From contig CAMLRX010000020.1 of assembly GCA_946482545.1 (NCBI GenBank), positions 1 through 46,297 of the forward strand: a stretch of DNA of 46,297 nucleotides. The letters run 5' to 3'. A model generated the notes under the pieces. The model saw nothing but the letters and a program-made list of their open reading frames with translations, did no database searches and was not told the origin of the DNA. The stretch is from an uncultured Flavihumibacter sp. GTDB taxonomy: Bacteria; Bacteroidota; Bacteroidia; Chitinophagales; Chitinophagaceae. Numbering within the stretch: position 1 is the first letter of the stretch; the number at the start of each line of letters is the position of its first letter. Made by a program: the position numbers and the translations under genes. Shown here one piece after another: positions 16,334 to 25,290 of this stretch.

Positions 16334-16540
16334 ATGAAAAAGTTCTTCGCCGTTCTCGCTATCGCTGCTTCTGTTGCTGCTTGTAACAATGCTGCTGAAC
16401 CTACTGAAGGTGCTGACTCAACTTCTGCTGCTGTAGATTCTACCGCTAAAGCTATCGACTCTACTGTTGCTGCTGCTGGCGACTCTCTTTCAGCTATCGC
16501 TGATTCCGCTAAAGGCGCTATCGACAGCATCGCTAAATAA
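16334..16540 (+). CDS. Small lipoprotein with Asp-Ser heptad repeats (Braun-lipoprotein-like architecture)
   Basis: A 68-residue precursor. Residues 1-16 form a lipoprotein signal peptide with lipobox SVAAC, so the mature form starts at Cys17 and has 52 residues. Aspartates followed by serine occur at 28, 35, 42, 50, 57 and 64, a spacing of 7-7-8-7-7. Small and aliphatic residues fall at the a/d positions, predicting an alanine-rich helical coiled coil. The last residue is lysine. Twenty of 21 alanines use GCT, unlike neighbouring genes, which suggests very high expression, as do the promoter and perfect terminator. The layout recalls E. coli Lpp, but sequence identity is not evident and function is unproven. 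Confidence 0.8.
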   Translation: MKKFFAVLAIAASVAACNNAAEPTEGADSTSAAVDSTAKAIDSTVAAAGDSLSAIADSAKGAIDSIAK

Positions 16541-16563
16541 TGATCTTCAAAGATTAAGCATAA

Positions 16564-16590
16564 AAAATCCCCGCTTTAAGCGGGGATTTT
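16564..16590. terminator. Bidirectional terminator between the small lipoprotein and DUF4954 genes
   Basis: AAAATCCCCGC (16564-16574) pairs perfectly with GCGGGGATTTT (16580-16590) around five bases. The right arm also encodes the last residues (KIPA) and stop codon of the minus-strand gene. Confidence 0.92.
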
Positions 16591-18780
16591 TATTTTCTTC
16601 AGCCATTGGCGCATCTGTTTCCGGTATTTCTTCAGTTCTTCCTGCTCCAATTGGATAAAACTGTTCTCCTCCAGCTTTCCAATTACCTCATCTCTTTCCG
16701 CTTCGGAATCGTACAGCATATTGCGGAATGGGTTATTATAGTCTTTTTCACGGGATTCGTAAATGGCATCTGCGATCCATTCACGGGTGGCAATCGCTTC
16801 GTTGGCGAGTGCCGCGAGGTCTTCAGCAGTAAATGTCGCAGCTTTCTTTCTGAATACATTGAAGTAAACATTCCAGGCGTGCAAACATTTCTGTTTGTTG
16901 TAGTCCGCGGACTGCGTAGTGTAGAAAGCATGTACATCCGCCCAACTGTTTATCTTTTTCGATTTGATGGAACTGATCAGTTCTTTCAGTGTTTCTTCCG
17001 GCATTAATTGCCCGCCTACATTCTGCCATTTTTTAAAGGAACGTCCCTGAATAAACTGGTCGGAGTTTTCAGGCGAAGCCGGGCAAAGCTCAAATAAACT
17101 GTTCACCGCATGAAACACAATCATCTTTCTGAAAATGGCCCAGGCCTTACGAACTTTAACCAGTTGGACGATGCGGCTTGTATTTTCCCAGCCGTTTACG
17201 GTTACCAGTAGCGTATCAATCTGCGGATCGTTGTTCTGGAGCAGGGAAAGTCCGGTGTCACGGGCTTGTTTATCCGTAACGTCCGTTTTCCCTGAAACCT
17301 GTTCCAGGAAAGCCTTTCCTACAGCGAGTTCCATAATCTTCAGTCCTTCTTCCATTTCCTGCACACTATCGGGCGCGAGGTAACCATATTCCAGGGACTG
17401 CACTTTTTCCACGCGTTTATCCCTGTCGGCTGATTTCCAGGAGTTCCTGGCGAGCGCGTACATGTTATAGAGGAACCAGTAGCCGGGCATCACGACCAGC
17501 TTATCTTTGGAAACATTGTTGCTGACCAGCGAGAAGGGTATCTTGATATCCAGTTCCGCGGGGTAATCCCCTTTCGCCATAATGGTGAAGGAGGGAAACC
17601 GGGAATTGTGTTTCAGGCTCACGCACAATCCGGGCCAGAAGCCCCTTCCTGCCACGATCTCTCCATCAGCACCCCTTGAATTGTGGTTGGAGCCGATGGT
17701 GGCGCCGGCAGCCATATTGCTTTGCCCCATCACCAGGGCTGCACACAGGAACGAGTTGTTGTGGTGCTGCTCGTGGGCGGGGAATATCAGTGAATTCAAT
17801 ACTTCACAACAGGATATGGTGGCATTGTTGCCGAGGTACGAGTTGATCAGCCGCGCGCCATATTTTAGTTGCGAATGAGAGGCCATTACAAACCGGACTG
17901 CTTTAACACCATAAAATATCCTGCAGCCGTACCCGATAATGCCGTTCACCATTTCACAGCCTTCCCCGATTTGCGTGGATGCTTTGGGAATAGAATTGAT
18001 GGTGAGGTTCTTCAGTTTGTTTGCGCCTTTGATGTAAGCATCGGAACCGATCCATACATCTTTGATCATGTTCGTATTCTTGATAATCGAACGGTCGCCC
18101 ACTTTGCCATAGTAACCTCTTTGTTTGTCGAAGCGTGCTTCCGTGAATGTCTTGAACCTGTCCAGCAGTTTTTTATCTGCCCTGTATTTGGCCCAGAGGT
18201 AGGCGTCGCCGGGCAACATGCCATTAAAAGGAATCACGCTCCGGCCACCATTCTCATTGCAGAGTTCCAGGAAGATGCGGATTTGCTCATCTTCGCCGTC
18301 TTTCACGATGCCGTTCCCGAATTTCGCGGTGCTGCTCGTGGTCATTTCATTCACGTTCATGATCATCACCTCGTTGCCGATAATGTAGTGTGCGAGGTAA
18401 TTTACGTTATCGATCACGGCATTGTCGCCGATATCGCAACTGATGATGATGCTGTTGTACAGCCCAACGGGCATGCGCAGGTTGTGGAATTCGAGGTAGA
18501 AAGGCTCCAGTTTACCGATCCTGATCAAACCGAAGAATTTACAGTTCTTTACCAGTTCCGGGTTGAAAGCTTCGGATACATAGATATTGTTCCAGTTGTC
18601 GGACTGGTTCCTGTTGCGGACGAGTATCTCTATTTCCTGCGCGTTGAGCTGGCGGTAACCCGCGTTGCCACCGTTTTGCAGGTTGCGGAGATGGTATTCA
18701 TTTTTCCCTTCGGGCAGGTATTGTACGGGAACGAACTGGTAGCCGAGGGTGTCAAGTTTATGGCGAACGATGTGGTTCAT
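16576..18780 (-). CDS. DUF4954-family protein with left-handed beta-helix region
   Basis: A 734-residue cytoplasmic protein that looks like the Bacteroidota DUF4954 family; the match is from memory, not a search. Residues about 110-410 contain many isoleucine/valine- and glycine-spaced short repeats (for example IGEGCEMVNGIIGYGC) resembling the hexapeptide beta-helix of sugar-nucleotide acyltransferases such as GlmU and LpxA. The C-terminal third is helical. The start codon overlaps the glmS stop codon by one base (TAATG), so the two are translationally coupled, which points to a job in amino-sugar metabolism. No catalytic residues can be assigned. The terminator hairpin is built into its last codons. 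Confidence 0.75.
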   Translation of the reverse strand: MNHIVRHKLDTLGYQFVPVQYLPEGKNEYHLRNLQNGGNAGYRQLNAQEIEILVRNRNQSDNWNNIYVSEAFNPELVKNCKFFGLIRIGKLEPFYLEFHNLRMPVGLYNSIIISCDIGDNAVIDNVNYLAHYIIGNEVMIMNVNEMTTSSTAKFGNGIVKDGEDEQIRIFLELCNENGGRSVIPFNGMLPGDAYLWAKYRADKKLLDRFKTFTEARFDKQRGYYGKVGDRSIIKNTNMIKDVWIGSDAYIKGANKLKNLTINSIPKASTQIGEGCEMVNGIIGYGCRIFYGVKAVRFVMASHSQLKYGARLINSYLGNNATISCCEVLNSLIFPAHEQHHNNSFLCAALVMGQSNMAAGATIGSNHNSRGADGEIVAGRGFWPGLCVSLKHNSRFPSFTIMAKGDYPAELDIKIPFSLVSNNVSKDKLVVMPGYWFLYNMYALARNSWKSADRDKRVEKVQSLEYGYLAPDSVQEMEEGLKIMELAVGKAFLEQVSGKTDVTDKQARDTGLSLLQNNDPQIDTLLVTVNGWENTSRIVQLVKVRKAWAIFRKMIVFHAVNSLFELCPASPENSDQFIQGRSFKKWQNVGGQLMPEETLKELISSIKSKKINSWADVHAFYTTQSADYNKQKCLHAWNVYFNVFRKKAATFTAEDLAALANEAIATREWIADAIYESREKDYNNPFRNMLYDSEAERDEVIGKLEENSFIQLEQEELKKYRKQMRQWLKKIKIPA

Positions 18781-20615
18781 TATTCAACGGTTACGGATTT
18801 TGCCAGGTTGCGGGGTTTGTCTACATCAAGTCCTTTCGCTACGCCCACATAGTATGCGAGCAGTTGCATCGGGATCACGGAGAGCATCGGTGCAATCAGT
18901 TCATCGGCGGAAGGAACGGTGAGCACATCATCGGCCATACCGGAGATGGTATCATCCCCTTCTGTGATCGTGGCCAATACCATGCCTTTCCTGGCTTTGA
19001 TCTCCTGTATGTTGCTGACGATCTTTTCGTGGTACGCGTCTTTGGTGGCCACGAATACAACGGGCAATTGCTCGTCAACCAGCGCGATGGGACCATGTTT
19101 CATCTCCGCGGCGGGATAGCCTTCGGCATGTATGTAAGAAATCTCTTTCAGTTTCAATGCGCCTTCCAGGGCTACTGGAAAGTTATAACCTCTTCCCAGG
19201 TAAAGGAAGTCGCGCGCATCCTTGTATTTTTCAGCTACTGCTTTGATGTGTTCGCTGGAACTCAGTACAGTCGCTACTTTTTCGGGGACATCCTGCATTT
19301 CGTTGAGCAGGTGGAGGTATCTTTCTTTGGAGATGGTGCCTTTCGTTTGGGCGATCTTCAGCGCTATCATATTCAACACCGCAAGCTGTGCAGTGAAAGC
19401 TTTGGTAGAAGCCACCCCGATCTCCGGACCTGCGTGCGTATATGCCCCGGCGTGAGAGATACGTGCAATGGAAGAACCTACTGCGTTTACCACACCAAAG
19501 ATAATCGCGCCCTGTTCTTTGGCTTTCTCGATCGCTACAAGCGTATCCGCCGTTTCTCCACTTTGTGAGATCGCGATGATCACATCGCCCTTGTTCACAA
19601 TAGGATTTCTGTACCTGAATTCTGAAGCGTATTCCACTTCAACAGGTATTCTGCACAGTTCTTCGAAAACATATTCAGCCACTAATCCGGCGTGCCATGA
19701 AGTACCGCAGGCAATCATGATAATGCGTGGCGCGTTCACCAGGGCTTCCATGTATTTTTCCACGCCCGCCATCGTGATTGTTCCGGCAGCGGCATCGAGA
19801 CGGCCCCGCAGACAATCCTGAATCGTGCTGGGTTGTTCGAATATTTCTTTCAGCATGAAATGGTCGTAACCACCTTTTTCGATGGCGGCCAGTTCCATGT
19901 CCAGTTTCTGCACATAGGGTGTGATCTTTTCGTTGCCCAGGTTTTTCAGCACCAGTTCATCGGCTTTGATGATGGCCAGTTCATAATCGTTCACATACAC
20001 CACTTCTTTGGTGTATTCAATAATAGGGGAAGCGTCGGAAGCCAGGAAATGCTCACCTTTACCGATACCAATTACCAGCGGACTTCCTTTCCGTGCCGCT
20101 ATAATGGTGTCGGGATTGTCCTGGTCGAGCAGGAGGATCACATAAGCGCCAACCACTCTTTTCAGCGCGATGCGTACTGCTTCTTCCAGACTGCAGTTGT
20201 TGTTTACCTGGATGTCTTCAATGAATTTCAGCAGCACCTCTGTATCGGTATCGCTTTCAAATTTATAGCCTTTGTTCTCTAATTCTTTTTTGAGCAGGGC
20301 ATAGTTCTCGATGATGCCGTTGTGAACCATGGCCAGTTTGCCATAGGCCGACGTGTGTGGGTGAGCGTTACGGTCGCAGGGTTCACCGTGTGTGGCCCAG
20401 CGTGTGTGTCCGATACCCGCATTTGCGTGAACATCGCGGCCCACCAGCATTTCTTCGAGTTCAGCAACCTTTCCTTTCTTTTTGTAGGTTCTCAACTCAT
20501 CATTCATCAGGGCTACGCCGGAACTGTCGTAACCTCTGTATTCCAGGCGCTTCAGGCCTTTCAGGATAATGGGATAAGCTTCTTTTGGTCCAATGTAAGC
20601 AACGATTCCGCACAT
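18780..20615 (-). CDS. glmS: Glutamine--fructose-6-phosphate aminotransferase (isomerizing)
   Basis: Makes glucosamine-6-phosphate from fructose-6-phosphate and glutamine, the first step toward UDP-GlcNAc for peptidoglycan and LPS. The 611-residue protein begins MCGIVAYIG, leaving Cys2 as the N-terminal glutaminase nucleophile after Met removal. The glutaminase domain runs to about residue 240 with GHTRWATHG visible. Two SIS sugar-isomerase domains follow, with the phosphate-binding motifs CGTSWHAG and SQSGETADT, and the sequence ends in KSVTVE, close to the usual C-terminus. It is the first gene of a two-gene unit with the DUF4954 protein. No glmS ribozyme or riboswitch signature is seen in the short leader. 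Confidence 0.97.
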   Translation of the reverse strand: MCGIVAYIGPKEAYPIILKGLKRLEYRGYDSSGVALMNDELRTYKKKGKVAELEEMLVGRDVHANAGIGHTRWATHGEPCDRNAHPHTSAYGKLAMVHNGIIENYALLKKELENKGYKFESDTDTEVLLKFIEDIQVNNNCSLEEAVRIALKRVVGAYVILLLDQDNPDTIIAARKGSPLVIGIGKGEHFLASDASPIIEYTKEVVYVNDYELAIIKADELVLKNLGNEKITPYVQKLDMELAAIEKGGYDHFMLKEIFEQPSTIQDCLRGRLDAAAGTITMAGVEKYMEALVNAPRIIMIACGTSWHAGLVAEYVFEELCRIPVEVEYASEFRYRNPIVNKGDVIIAISQSGETADTLVAIEKAKEQGAIIFGVVNAVGSSIARISHAGAYTHAGPEIGVASTKAFTAQLAVLNMIALKIAQTKGTISKERYLHLLNEMQDVPEKVATVLSSSEHIKAVAEKYKDARDFLYLGRGYNFPVALEGALKLKEISYIHAEGYPAAEMKHGPIALVDEQLPVVFVATKDAYHEKIVSNIQEIKARKGMVLATITEGDDTISGMADDVLTVPSADELIAPMLSVIPMQLLAYYVGVAKGLDVDKPRNLAKSVTVE

Positions 20616-20653
20616 GGTATTGATTTTAACGGCTACAAATATCTGTTATTTCG

Positions 20654-22084
20654 TTAAAACGCAACCGTTTGCGTATTGTTATGTGCCATAAAAGATTGAA
20701 GTGTTGGAGGCAGCAGTTGAGTTGGCCATCCCTGGTAACAAACGGGCCGCACAAACCTGCATATTGCGTCTGCGCCAACCGCTGTAAAACGGCTGTCGGT
20801 TGTGGCGGGAAACGGACCGCCGTGGTGCATGGCTTCCGTAACCGTTACGCCCGTTGGAACGCCATTGAATACAAGTCTTCCGCATTTTCTTTCTAAGATT
20901 TGAACAACTTCAGGAACCAGTGTTTCATCCCCGGGACCGACTCTTATTGTACCCGTTAATTGTCCTTCCATAGCGTCCAATGCTTCGGCTAATTCCTGCA
21001 TATTATTGCATAAAACAGCCAGCGCATAGGGCCCAAAAATTTCTTCCCTTAACAAGGGGTTTGCAATAAATTTTTTTGCTGAAGTGGTGCAGATGGTGGG
21101 AATGGAAAGCAGTTCATCGTTTGGCCTTTCAGTGGTAGCCAAAACATCCACCATTCCTGATAACAGCACCTCTGCTCTTTTTGTGCTGAAGCTTTTCGCG
21201 ATGCCCCTGTGCAGCATGGGTTCATTCGGACTTTTACCCAATGCTTTTCCCAGTTCGGCAAGCAAAGTAGGCGTATGGGCAGTTTTCAGCAAAAACCATA
21301 CACCAGGGTTCGTACAAAACTGACCAGCGCTAGAAGTGAGGGATTGAATTAAAGTTTTTGAAAGAACTTCCACATCCTGCTGCGCTTCTGGTAAAATCAC
21401 GACAGGGTTTACACTGCCCATTTCAGCGAAAACGGGAATAGGGACCGCTCTCGCCTGCGCGAGATCGTATAATGCTTTTCCTCCTGCAAAAGATCCGGTA
21501 AAAGCTACGGCTGCGGTAAGCGGGTGTTGCGTGAGCAAGGTGCCTGTCTCAAAACCTTCATCAGGAACATGTTGAAAGATGGCCGGAGAAAATCCTTCTT
21601 TTTCAATGATCTCCTGCAATATCCCTGCGCACAATGAAGATGTTTCGGGATGAGCCGGATGCGCTTTCACGATAACGGGACAACCCGCGGCGAGAGCGGT
21701 AGCCGTGTCACCCCCGGGTGTGGAATAAGCGAAGGGAAAATTGCTTGCGCCGAAAACCACGACCGGTCCGAGTGCCTTGTTCATTTTCAGGATGGGTATT
21801 GGTCCGCTGAAGTCTTTTGAAATGTGCAGCCATTTTCCGGATGTGCAGGCATCGGCATATTGATTCCATTGCAAAACGGTGCGGTCAAGTTCAGTTTTTA
21901 ACCTTGTCGGCGGCAAATTGGTTTCTTTGGCAGCAATATGGATAAGTTCGGTTTCATTTGCTTGCAGCGCTTTCGCAATAGCATGCATCAAAGCGGCGCG
22001 TTGCGCAGGTAAAGTATTGGCGAAATGCGGATACGCGTTGAAAGCATCGGTAACAACGGCGTTTATTTTCGTTTTCAAATCCAT
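20654..22084 (-). CDS. Aldehyde dehydrogenase, alpha-ketoglutaric semialdehyde dehydrogenase type
   Basis: A 476-residue NAD(P)+-dependent aldehyde dehydrogenase, cytoplasmic. The nucleophile Cys is in SSAGQFCTNPG and the general-base Glu in FAEMGSVNPV. The coenzyme region includes GPVVVFGASNFPFAYSTPGGDT and VIVKAHPAHPET. These sequences resemble the subgroup that oxidises 2,5-dioxopentanoate to 2-oxoglutarate in pentose, glucarate or hydroxyproline catabolism. None of those pathway genes is adjacent, so the substrate remains a family-level inference. It lies 38 bp upstream of glmS in the same direction, so partial cotranscription is possible. Confidence 0.87.
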   Translation of the reverse strand: MDLKTKINAVVTDAFNAYPHFANTLPAQRAALMHAIAKALQANETELIHIAAKETNLPPTRLKTELDRTVLQWNQYADACTSGKWLHISKDFSGPIPILKMNKALGPVVVFGASNFPFAYSTPGGDTATALAAGCPVIVKAHPAHPETSSLCAGILQEIIEKEGFSPAIFQHVPDEGFETGTLLTQHPLTAAVAFTGSFAGGKALYDLAQARAVPIPVFAEMGSVNPVVILPEAQQDVEVLSKTLIQSLTSSAGQFCTNPGVWFLLKTAHTPTLLAELGKALGKSPNEPMLHRGIAKSFSTKRAEVLLSGMVDVLATTERPNDELLSIPTICTTSAKKFIANPLLREEIFGPYALAVLCNNMQELAEALDAMEGQLTGTIRVGPGDETLVPEVVQILERKCGRLVFNGVPTGVTVTEAMHHGGPFPATTDSRFTAVGADAICRFVRPVCYQGWPTQLLPPTLQSFMAHNNTQTVAF

Positions 22085-22396
22085 GGGCTGAAGTTAATCT
22101 GTTTTATAACTTGCAAAACATGTGCTCAAATACGGAGTGATGGCGCGTTTTTCAACGGTGTTCCACCCCGGAAAACAACGTCGGTGGCACCGGTTTCCTT
22201 CCCGAAGCAGTTTGAGGCCGGTTTAATACCGATTCTACCCATGAATTTTTACCGTGTTTATACTGAGTAGAACCCACGTTTTTTAACGCAAAAGATTACA
22301 ATAAATGCGATTGATATTTTGAAAGAAGTCCCGGTGAAAATACGGGTACGGGTAAATGGTTCTTTTTTTTGTACTAGCGGTGCCACCGGTTTCCCG
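22085..22396. other. 312-bp gap with no gene; contains a 17-base near-repeat
   Basis: No reading frame here looks real. CGGTGGCACCGGTTTCC (22182-22198) and CGGTGCCACCGGTTTCC (22378-22394) differ at one base. Both contain a tight CGGTG/CACCG palindrome; the second abuts the mgtE stop codon. No T-run follows either, so they are not clear terminators. The aldehyde dehydrogenase promoter must lie at the left end. Confidence 0.55.
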
Positions 22397-23788
22397 TTAA
22401 AGCAACAGCCCCTGCAGGAAATAATACGCCACGCTGAAATAAATAATCAATCCGGTCACATCCACGAGTGTTGCTACGAAAGGCGCGGAGGATACTGCCG
22501 GGTCTGCACCCAGTTTTTTGAGGAAGATGGGCAGCATGGAGCCGGTGAGTGTGCCCCATAACACCACGCCCAGTAAGGTGATGCCCACCACCAGACCAAC
22601 TTCTGTTCCGAAACTGCCATAGAGTTCCGGGAAGAAATGTGCTGCGATGAATACGCGGAAGAAACCGATCACGCCGAGTACGCTGCCCAACAGGAGGCCT
22701 GAAAGGATCTCGCGGCGCATCACCCGCCACCAGTCGGAGACGGTAATTTCTCCCAGGGCCATGGCCTGTATGATGAGTGTGGATGCTTGTGATCCGCTGT
22801 TGCCACCGCTGGAAATAATGAGCGGGACAAAAAGTGCCAGGATCACGGCTTTGGCGATCTCGTCTTCAAAATAAGCCATAGCGGTGGCCGTGAGCATTTC
22901 GCCCAGAAACAGGATGATGAGCCAGCCCACACGCTTGCGGAATAGCTTCAGGAGCGGCATTTCGAGGTAAGGCTCATCAAGGGCCTCGGTACCGCCTATC
23001 TTTTGAATGTCTTCGGAGAATTCCTCGTTGGTGATCCAGAGTACATCGTCGATGGTAACGATACCCAATAGAAGATTTGCATCATCTACCACGGGCAGGG
23101 CCACGCGGTTGTTCATTTTGAAGATGTTGTTGGCGCTTTCCTGGTCGTCGTTCACGTGGAGGGCGATGAAACGGCCGTCTATCAGTTCTTTCACCGGTTT
23201 ATCAGGTGCGGCGAAGAGGAACTCACGGATACGGATATCGTCTATCAACTGTCCCTGGTCGTTCACTACATAAAGTACGTCGATGGTTTCGGAGTCGCGG
23301 CCTACTTCCCGGATATGGTCCAGCACCTGCTGTACGGTCCATTCTTCGTGGATGGCGAGGTAATCCGGCGTCATCAGCCTGCCCACAGTGCCTTCGGGGT
23401 AGCCCAGCAGCGCCAGGGTAATCCTGCGTTCTTCGGGATCAAGGGTTTTGATCATTTCCCGCACCACTTCGGTGGGCAACTCTTCCAGGAATGAAGTCCG
23501 GTCGTCGGCGGGCAGTTCGTTCAGCAACTCGGCGCTTGTAAATGCCGGCAGCGACTGAATGATCCGTTTCTGTGTGGGGAAATCAAGTATTTTGAAGGTA
23601 CTGGTGGCGCGGTGGAGCGAAAGATGGGCCACGATCTGTGCTTCATAGTCGGGAAACTCATAAATCATTTCAGCTACATCGCTGATGTTCTGGTGGTTCA
23701 GAAAATCACGGATCAATAGCTTGTCTTCCCGGGCTATCAACGCTTCAAACTGGCGGAATAGTTCTTTTTGTTCCGTTTCCATCGACAT
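22397..23788 (-). CDS. mgtE: Magnesium transporter MgtE
   Basis: A 463-residue Mg2+ channel of the inner membrane. The order is an MgtE N-domain of helical repeats (about residues 10-135, with LPADDRTSFLEELP), two CBS domains (about 140-265) that sense cytoplasmic Mg2+, a plug helix, and a C-terminal membrane domain with five helices (about 290-460). The pore signature appears in the helix with FVPLIISSGGNSGSQASTL. The gene lies 29 bp downstream of the SET-domain gene, which overlaps the bestrophin gene, so all three are probably one transcript. No Mg2+ riboswitch is seen before the operon. Confidence 0.94.
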   Translation of the reverse strand: MSMETEQKELFRQFEALIAREDKLLIRDFLNHQNISDVAEMIYEFPDYEAQIVAHLSLHRATSTFKILDFPTQKRIIQSLPAFTSAELLNELPADDRTSFLEELPTEVVREMIKTLDPEERRITLALLGYPEGTVGRLMTPDYLAIHEEWTVQQVLDHIREVGRDSETIDVLYVVNDQGQLIDDIRIREFLFAAPDKPVKELIDGRFIALHVNDDQESANNIFKMNNRVALPVVDDANLLLGIVTIDDVLWITNEEFSEDIQKIGGTEALDEPYLEMPLLKLFRKRVGWLIILFLGEMLTATAMAYFEDEIAKAVILALFVPLIISSGGNSGSQASTLIIQAMALGEITVSDWWRVMRREILSGLLLGSVLGVIGFFRVFIAAHFFPELYGSFGTEVGLVVGITLLGVVLWGTLTGSMLPIFLKKLGADPAVSSAPFVATLVDVTGLIIYFSVAYYFLQGLLL

Positions 23789-23817
23789 CCCGCAAAGTTA
23801 AGGAATTACGTTCAGCC

Positions 23818-24201
23818 TTATTGCGCATCGAACCATACCGGTTCCGTTTCGTTCCAGGCCCCATTATAGTTAATGAACAGTTCTTCCCCCGCGGCAATAG
23901 CTCTCACCGTGCGGATCTGCATTGTTCTGCCATCGTAATCCATATCATAATCGCAATTCGATTGGTAAGCATGGTTGTACATGGAAAGGTAACCCAGGGC
24001 CACCACACATTCATCAAGGTTTTCTCCCCATTCGAAGATGTAATCGTGGAGCGGCGTTTGATCGAGCAGTTTCCGGTGGTCGCTGTTCATCACGATGACA
24101 GGTGAAATTTCTATCACTGTTCCGGCTTCCAGCGCTTCGGCCGTAAAAACGCCGCGGTCCATGGATGGCGTGGGGGCGATGTACAGACAGGGTAAAATCA
24201 T
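23818..24201 (-). CDS. Small SET-domain protein
   Basis: A 127-residue stand-alone SET domain, the fold of protein-lysine methyltransferases that use S-adenosylmethionine. Visible motifs are RGVFTAEALEAGTVIE (SET-N), YLSMYNHAYQSNCDY (the NHxxxxN cofactor motif) and GEELFINYN with the conserved tyrosine. There are no pre-SET or post-SET cysteine clusters. It could methylate a lysine in a partner protein, but no target is known. The start codon overlaps the bestrophin stop codon (ATGA), so its translation is tied to that ion channel, and mgtE follows. Confidence 0.87.
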   Translation of the reverse strand: MILPCLYIAPTPSMDRGVFTAEALEAGTVIEISPVIVMNSDHRKLLDQTPLHDYIFEWGENLDECVVALGYLSMYNHAYQSNCDYDMDYDGRTMQIRTVRAIAAGEELFINYNGAWNETEPVWFDAQ

Positions 24202-25073
24202 AGCAGTTCTCCTACATGGTTGCGTATGTTGGCGCTAAGAGAATCGGTGGGAAGGTCATTCGCGTCCAGACCGAAAGGGTTTTCGATTTCTTCGGCGATC
24301 AGTTCCAGCGAGGCCAGTACATAAAAGATGAAGCCAATTACGGGGATCACATAATAACCCAGACTGAACACAAAACCGAAAGGCAGTGTCATCACATACG
24401 CGAAGATGAATTTTTTCAGAAAAGCAGAGTAGGAGAAGGGGATAGGGGTATTTCGGATGCGCTCGCAGGCACCACAGATATCGGCGAAACTTTGCATTTC
24501 CGTATTCAGTGTAATCAGTTGGTCGCCAGTGATGGTACCTTGTTTATAGAGTTGGTTCACCTTGTCAATCATCAGAAATGCGATCTGGTTGGGCACGTGT
24601 TTGTGCGGATCAATGTTTTCGTGGGAGAACCCATGTGTAGATACAAAATCGCCCGCATGGTATTTGCTGCGGAGGTGGTTCTTCAATGCGAAAGCAAAGT
24701 TGGGGATCATCACCCTGAACCAGGCCCGGTGCGCATCGTTTTCAGGAAGTATCGCCGCCATTTTCATCGCCAGGTTTCTGCTCGAATTCACGAGTGAACC
24801 CCAGTGTTTACGGCCTTCCCACCAGCGGTCGTAGGCCGTGTTGGAACGGAAGGCGAGTAGGAGGGAAATCACGAAACCCAGCATGCTGTGCAATAAAGTG
24901 ATGTTCTTTACATGGCTGCTTTCCGATAATTTCCATACCTCCGTTTCCAGGAAAGCGATAATGCCGGAATAAATGCAGATGGCGATGATCATGGGCAGCA
25001 GCTTGCGGAAAGTATCTGCCTTGTGAACGCGGAAAATAAAGGTGAACCAGTCTTTCGGGTTGTATTCTACCAT
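24198..25073 (-). CDS. Bestrophin-family anion channel
   Basis: An inner-membrane channel of the bestrophin/YneE family with four main hydrophobic segments. The hallmark LLAFRSNTAYDRWWEGRK follows the second membrane helix, and PFGFVFSLGYYVIPVIGFIFYVLASLELIAEEIENPFG closes the protein, as in the family. The start at 25073 (MVEYNPKDWFTFIF) is preferred: homologues usually begin near this point, and a -7-like TACATTCG lies just upstream at 25087-25094 on the minus strand. An in-frame ATG at 25121 would add 16 residues. The gene is first in an operon with the SET protein and MgtE, a pairing of anion and magnesium permeability. Confidence 0.88.
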   Translation of the reverse strand: MVEYNPKDWFTFIFRVHKADTFRKLLPMIIAICIYSGIIAFLETEVWKLSESSHVKNITLLHSMLGFVISLLLAFRSNTAYDRWWEGRKHWGSLVNSSRNLAMKMAAILPENDAHRAWFRVMIPNFAFALKNHLRSKYHAGDFVSTHGFSHENIDPHKHVPNQIAFLMIDKVNQLYKQGTITGDQLITLNTEMQSFADICGACERIRNTPIPFSYSAFLKKFIFAYVMTLPFGFVFSLGYYVIPVIGFIFYVLASLELIAEEIENPFGLDANDLPTDSLSANIRNHVGELL

Positions 25074-25205
25074 AAATAAATAAGGTCGAATGTACAGGAT
25101 TTTTGGTTTTTGGGAGGCCATTGAAGGAATTAATACATTATACGGAGGTGTTCGTATATTTTAAACAGGGTTTGTCGGGTGTTTTTGCAACATTTACACA
25201 GCATT

Positions 25206-25290
25206 GCATCATACGATGCGTTGCTAACCTATGTTTCTTTTCTCATGTCTGTGTGTGTTTAAAAAAGTCCCGCTTCGAGCGGGATTTTTT
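25206..25290 (+). terminator. Orphan hairpin terminator upstream of the M48 protease gene
   Basis: TCCCGCT (25268-25274) pairs with AGCGGGA (25278-25284) around TCG, flanked by six A and six T. A second hairpin GCATC/GATGC stands at 25206-25219. No plus-strand gene precedes it, as the neighbouring bestrophin gene points away. It may end a short RNA or act as an attenuator for the protease gene. Confidence 0.6.

Noticed and set aside
17869..18852. A 327-residue open frame on the plus strand opposite DUF4954/glmS
   Set aside because: Shadow frame crossing two coupled genes on the other strand; no motif.
22182..22394. CGGTGnCACCGGTTTCC near-repeat as a regulatory element or mobile-element end
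   Set aside because: Only two copies seen, one base different, no T-run, no flanking duplication; described in the gap entry only.
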